Shown here piece after piece: positions 5,332 through 6,399 of a stretch of 6,399 nucleotides of DNA. Below the pieces are notes generated by a model. The model was not told the DNA's origin, searched no databases, and was given only the letters and a program-made list of their open reading frames with translations. Source of the stretch: Nitrososphaerota archaeon. GTDB taxonomy: Archaea > Thermoproteota > Bathyarchaeia > Bathyarchaeales > Bathycorpusculaceae. The stretch lies in NCBI GenBank assembly GCA_031282985.1, contig JAITCR010000188.1, positions 1 to 6,399 on the forward strand. The letters run 5' to 3'. Numbering within the stretch: position 1 is the first letter of the stretch; each line of letters starts with the position of its first letter. The position numbers were made by a program, and so were the translations under genes.

Positions 5332-5448
5332 ATGAACTTTAGAGATAAAATGAGTCTATTTCAAGATGTATTTGAACCCTTAGAGAATATAGCAGTATGG
5401 GGTGCAATCCTGCAAGTAAGTAAACATGAAGGTGTACACTCTGTTTAA
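5332..5448 (+). CDS. Possible 38-residue small protein
   Basis: ATG 5332 to TAA 5446-5448 encodes MNFRDKMSLFQDVFEPLENI followed by AVWGAILQVSKHEGVHSV, with mixed hydrophobic and charged residues and no known motif. A TATA-like element at 5289-5299 and a weak AGGA 3 bases ahead of the ATG give modest support. It is in the same frame as the 179-residue gene upstream, with no stop between 5263 and 5445, so it may instead be the detached tail of that gene after a nonsense mutation. Chance openness is also possible. Confidence 0.3.
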   Translation: MNFRDKMSLFQDVFEPLENIAVWGAILQVSKHEGVHSV

Positions 5449-5451
5449 AAA
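5443..5451 (+). promoter_or_regulatory. TATA-type promoter of the 272-residue gene
   Basis: GTTTAAAAA is centred about 41 bases ahead of ATG 5488. Transcription would start near 5473, leaving a leader of about 15 bases with GAGAGG (5474-5479) 8 bases before the ATG. Confidence 0.45.
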
Positions 5452-5487
5452 CCAAAATAAGCCTATTTACTATGAGAGGCTACGCAA

Positions 5488-6306
5488 ATGAGCACTAACT
5501 TGGAACAAAAAGACACAACATCTGAAGAATGGGCCTACAACTTGTGGACCGACAACCGTGACTGGTGTACCAAATGCAAAAACAAAAACAACAAACTCAC
5601 ATTTAACGACCAAACAAAAACCACCACCTGCGCACAATGCAACCACACCCAACAATACGAAGAAAAAGACTGGAAAATTCTCCAAGCCAAACGATATGCA
5701 ATCTACCACTATATGCCCGGAAAATACTTCTTTAACAACCAAACCACAGAAGAAATATTCACCAAATACCTCCGAGAACACAACCACAACGACTGGTCAT
5801 CATGGATCATACATGACTATGTACTGGCACGGATGAGAGGCGATAAACCAGTTCAGGATAAACTACGCGATGCCTCCAAACTAATTGTTGAAAAGATGAA
5901 TTATGACGCTAAACCTTGGCAGACACTATTTGAAAAAATGGATGCCCAAAACCCAGAAATATTTCTCCAAGTACCCCAAATCATCTACGAATACGCCGAA
6001 AAACACCTCCACACAGCAACAACCAAAGAAAACCTAACCGACACAATACACAACTATCTGATAAAATTAACAAACATATACTGTTACAGCAGATGGAAGA
6101 GTGATAGAGTAACCTGTTGGATAACAAGAGAAATTATAGAACACTGCGACATTGACAACTATACGATAAACTTTTACACTGACTTCTTCAGTTGCGATCC
6201 CATGATAGAAAACTTTCAAGACGACCTACTTACAACAAATAAAAGGGAAATTAACGTTAAAGACTCATACATCCAATGGGGAGAGTTTTCACCAATAGAG
6301 AGATAA
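5488..6306 (+). CDS. Hypothetical protein with N-terminal zinc ribbon
   Basis: A 272-residue protein without a recognised family. Near the N-terminus, C27, C30, C48 and C51 in WCTKC and TCAQCNHTQQY form a C4 zinc-ribbon pattern like those of transcription factors or replication proteins. The rest (60-272) is largely helical and rich in Trp, Tyr and His, with aromatic stretches such as YAIYHYMPGKYFF, DWSSWIIHDYVLARM and RWKSDRVTCWITREI. C192, C203 and C213 are further cysteines without clear spacing. No catalytic motif is visible. ATG 5488 follows GAGAGG by 8 bases, and a TATA-like element lies at 5443-5451. Base use changes within the gene: the first 320 bases are G-poor and A/C-rich, a balanced block follows at about 5811-5940, then another G-poor block. 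A DNA- or RNA-binding role is inferred from the ribbon only. Confidence 0.75.
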   Translation: MSTNLEQKDTTSEEWAYNLWTDNRDWCTKCKNKNNKLTFNDQTKTTTCAQCNHTQQYEEKDWKILQAKRYAIYHYMPGKYFFNNQTTEEIFTKYLREHNHNDWSSWIIHDYVLARMRGDKPVQDKLRDASKLIVEKMNYDAKPWQTLFEKMDAQNPEIFLQVPQIIYEYAEKHLHTATTKENLTDTIHNYLIKLTNIYCYSRWKSDRVTCWITREIIEHCDIDNYTINFYTDFFSCDPMIENFQDDLLTTNKREINVKDSYIQWGEFSPIER

Positions 6307-6318
6307 GGGTGATTGTGA

Positions 6319-6337
6319 TAACCTTGTAAGAAGGTTA
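6319..6337 (+). promoter_or_regulatory. Hairpin covering a ribosome binding site
   Basis: taacctt (6319-6325) pairs with aaggtta (6331-6337) across a 5-base loop. The right arm holds AAGGT, the likely ribosome binding site for ATG 6344, so the hairpin would hide it. Some insertion sequences use such structures to block transposase translation from read-through transcripts. It lacks a T run, so it is a poor terminator for the gene ending at 6306. Confidence 0.35.
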
Positions 6338-6343
6338 CCTGCC

Positions 6344-6399
6344 ATGGTTACATGTAAAAAGTGTTTATCTGAAAAAATAGTAAAAAATGGCATAATTCA
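6344..6399 (+). CDS. Zinc-ribbon protein, 5' part only (possible IS transposase)
   Basis: ATG 6344 opens a frame that runs off the window. The 18 complete codons read MVTCKKCLSEKIVKNGII. CxxC followed by 'xxIVKNG' is the common opening of IS1/InsA-type and related DDE transposase zinc ribbons. AAGGT stands 8 bases upstream, inside a small hairpin. The call rests on a very short stretch. Other zinc-ribbon proteins start the same way. Confidence 0.45.
   Translation, partial: MVTCKKCLSEKIVKNGII

Noticed and set aside
5470..5836. ORFs on both strands overlapping the 272-residue gene start
   Set aside because: The minus frame gives a Val/Phe-rich shadow and the plus frame a Thr/Lys/Asn-rich shadow. 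The zinc ribbon and promoter favour the 272-residue frame.
1..6399. CRISPR array, tRNA, rRNA or diversity-generating element
   Set aside because: No regularly spaced repeats, no tRNA T-loop pattern, no rRNA-like stretch and no reverse transcriptase were seen. The G-depletion is spread over whole gene segments and has no template copy.

Overview
The window reads as archaeal DNA. The evidence is a TFIIB/TFB-like gene, A/T-rich TATA-type elements about 26-28 bases ahead of inferred transcription starts, one apparently leaderless gene, and GGAGGTG or GGTGAT ribosome binding sites. Gene density is moderate, small hypothetical genes are common, and a transposase-like start lies at the right edge. 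This looks like an accessory region: an integrated plasmid- or virus-like element, or a plasmid of an uncultivated archaeon. I lean towards a Bathyarchaeia-like host on general appearance only, and the lineage cannot be fixed from the sequence.

Left part (about 88-2759, + strand): a tight three-gene operon with overlapping ends. It encodes a TFB-like basal transcription factor, a ParB-like protein with a DGEHRW box and a cysteine-rich C-terminus, and a protein with one clear and one likely winged-helix domain. The ParB-like gene is broken by one surplus base between its N-terminal domain and the rest. Its central part is read in another frame. The set suggests transcription and partition/replication control for an element. 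A nested hairpin (2756-2818) separates this operon from a converging minus-strand pair.

Middle (3679-2804, - strand): a 131-residue hydrophobic protein with three likely membrane segments, perhaps a VirB2/CedA1-like pilin, followed 6 bases later by a four-segment membrane protein. A 19-base motif, 17 of 19 identical, lies upstream of both the left operon and this pair, in opposite orientation, bracketing the module. Next comes a 473-base gene-free stretch (3680-4152) holding the pair's upstream region and an 11-bp inverted repeat.

Right part (4153-6399, + strand): a RelB/Phd-like antitoxin overlaps a RelE-fold toxin that has no ATG, GTG or TTG start and probably begins with CTG. Then comes an unrecognised 179-residue protein whose frame stays open for 62 codons after its stop, a possible 38-residue ORF inside that extension, an unrecognised 272-residue protein with an N-terminal CxxC/CxxC zinc-binding motif, and the first codons of a zinc-ribbon protein resembling an insertion-sequence transposase.

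Base composition is patchy. Parts of the + strand genes are strongly depleted in G and rich in A and C, and this changes abruptly within single genes.
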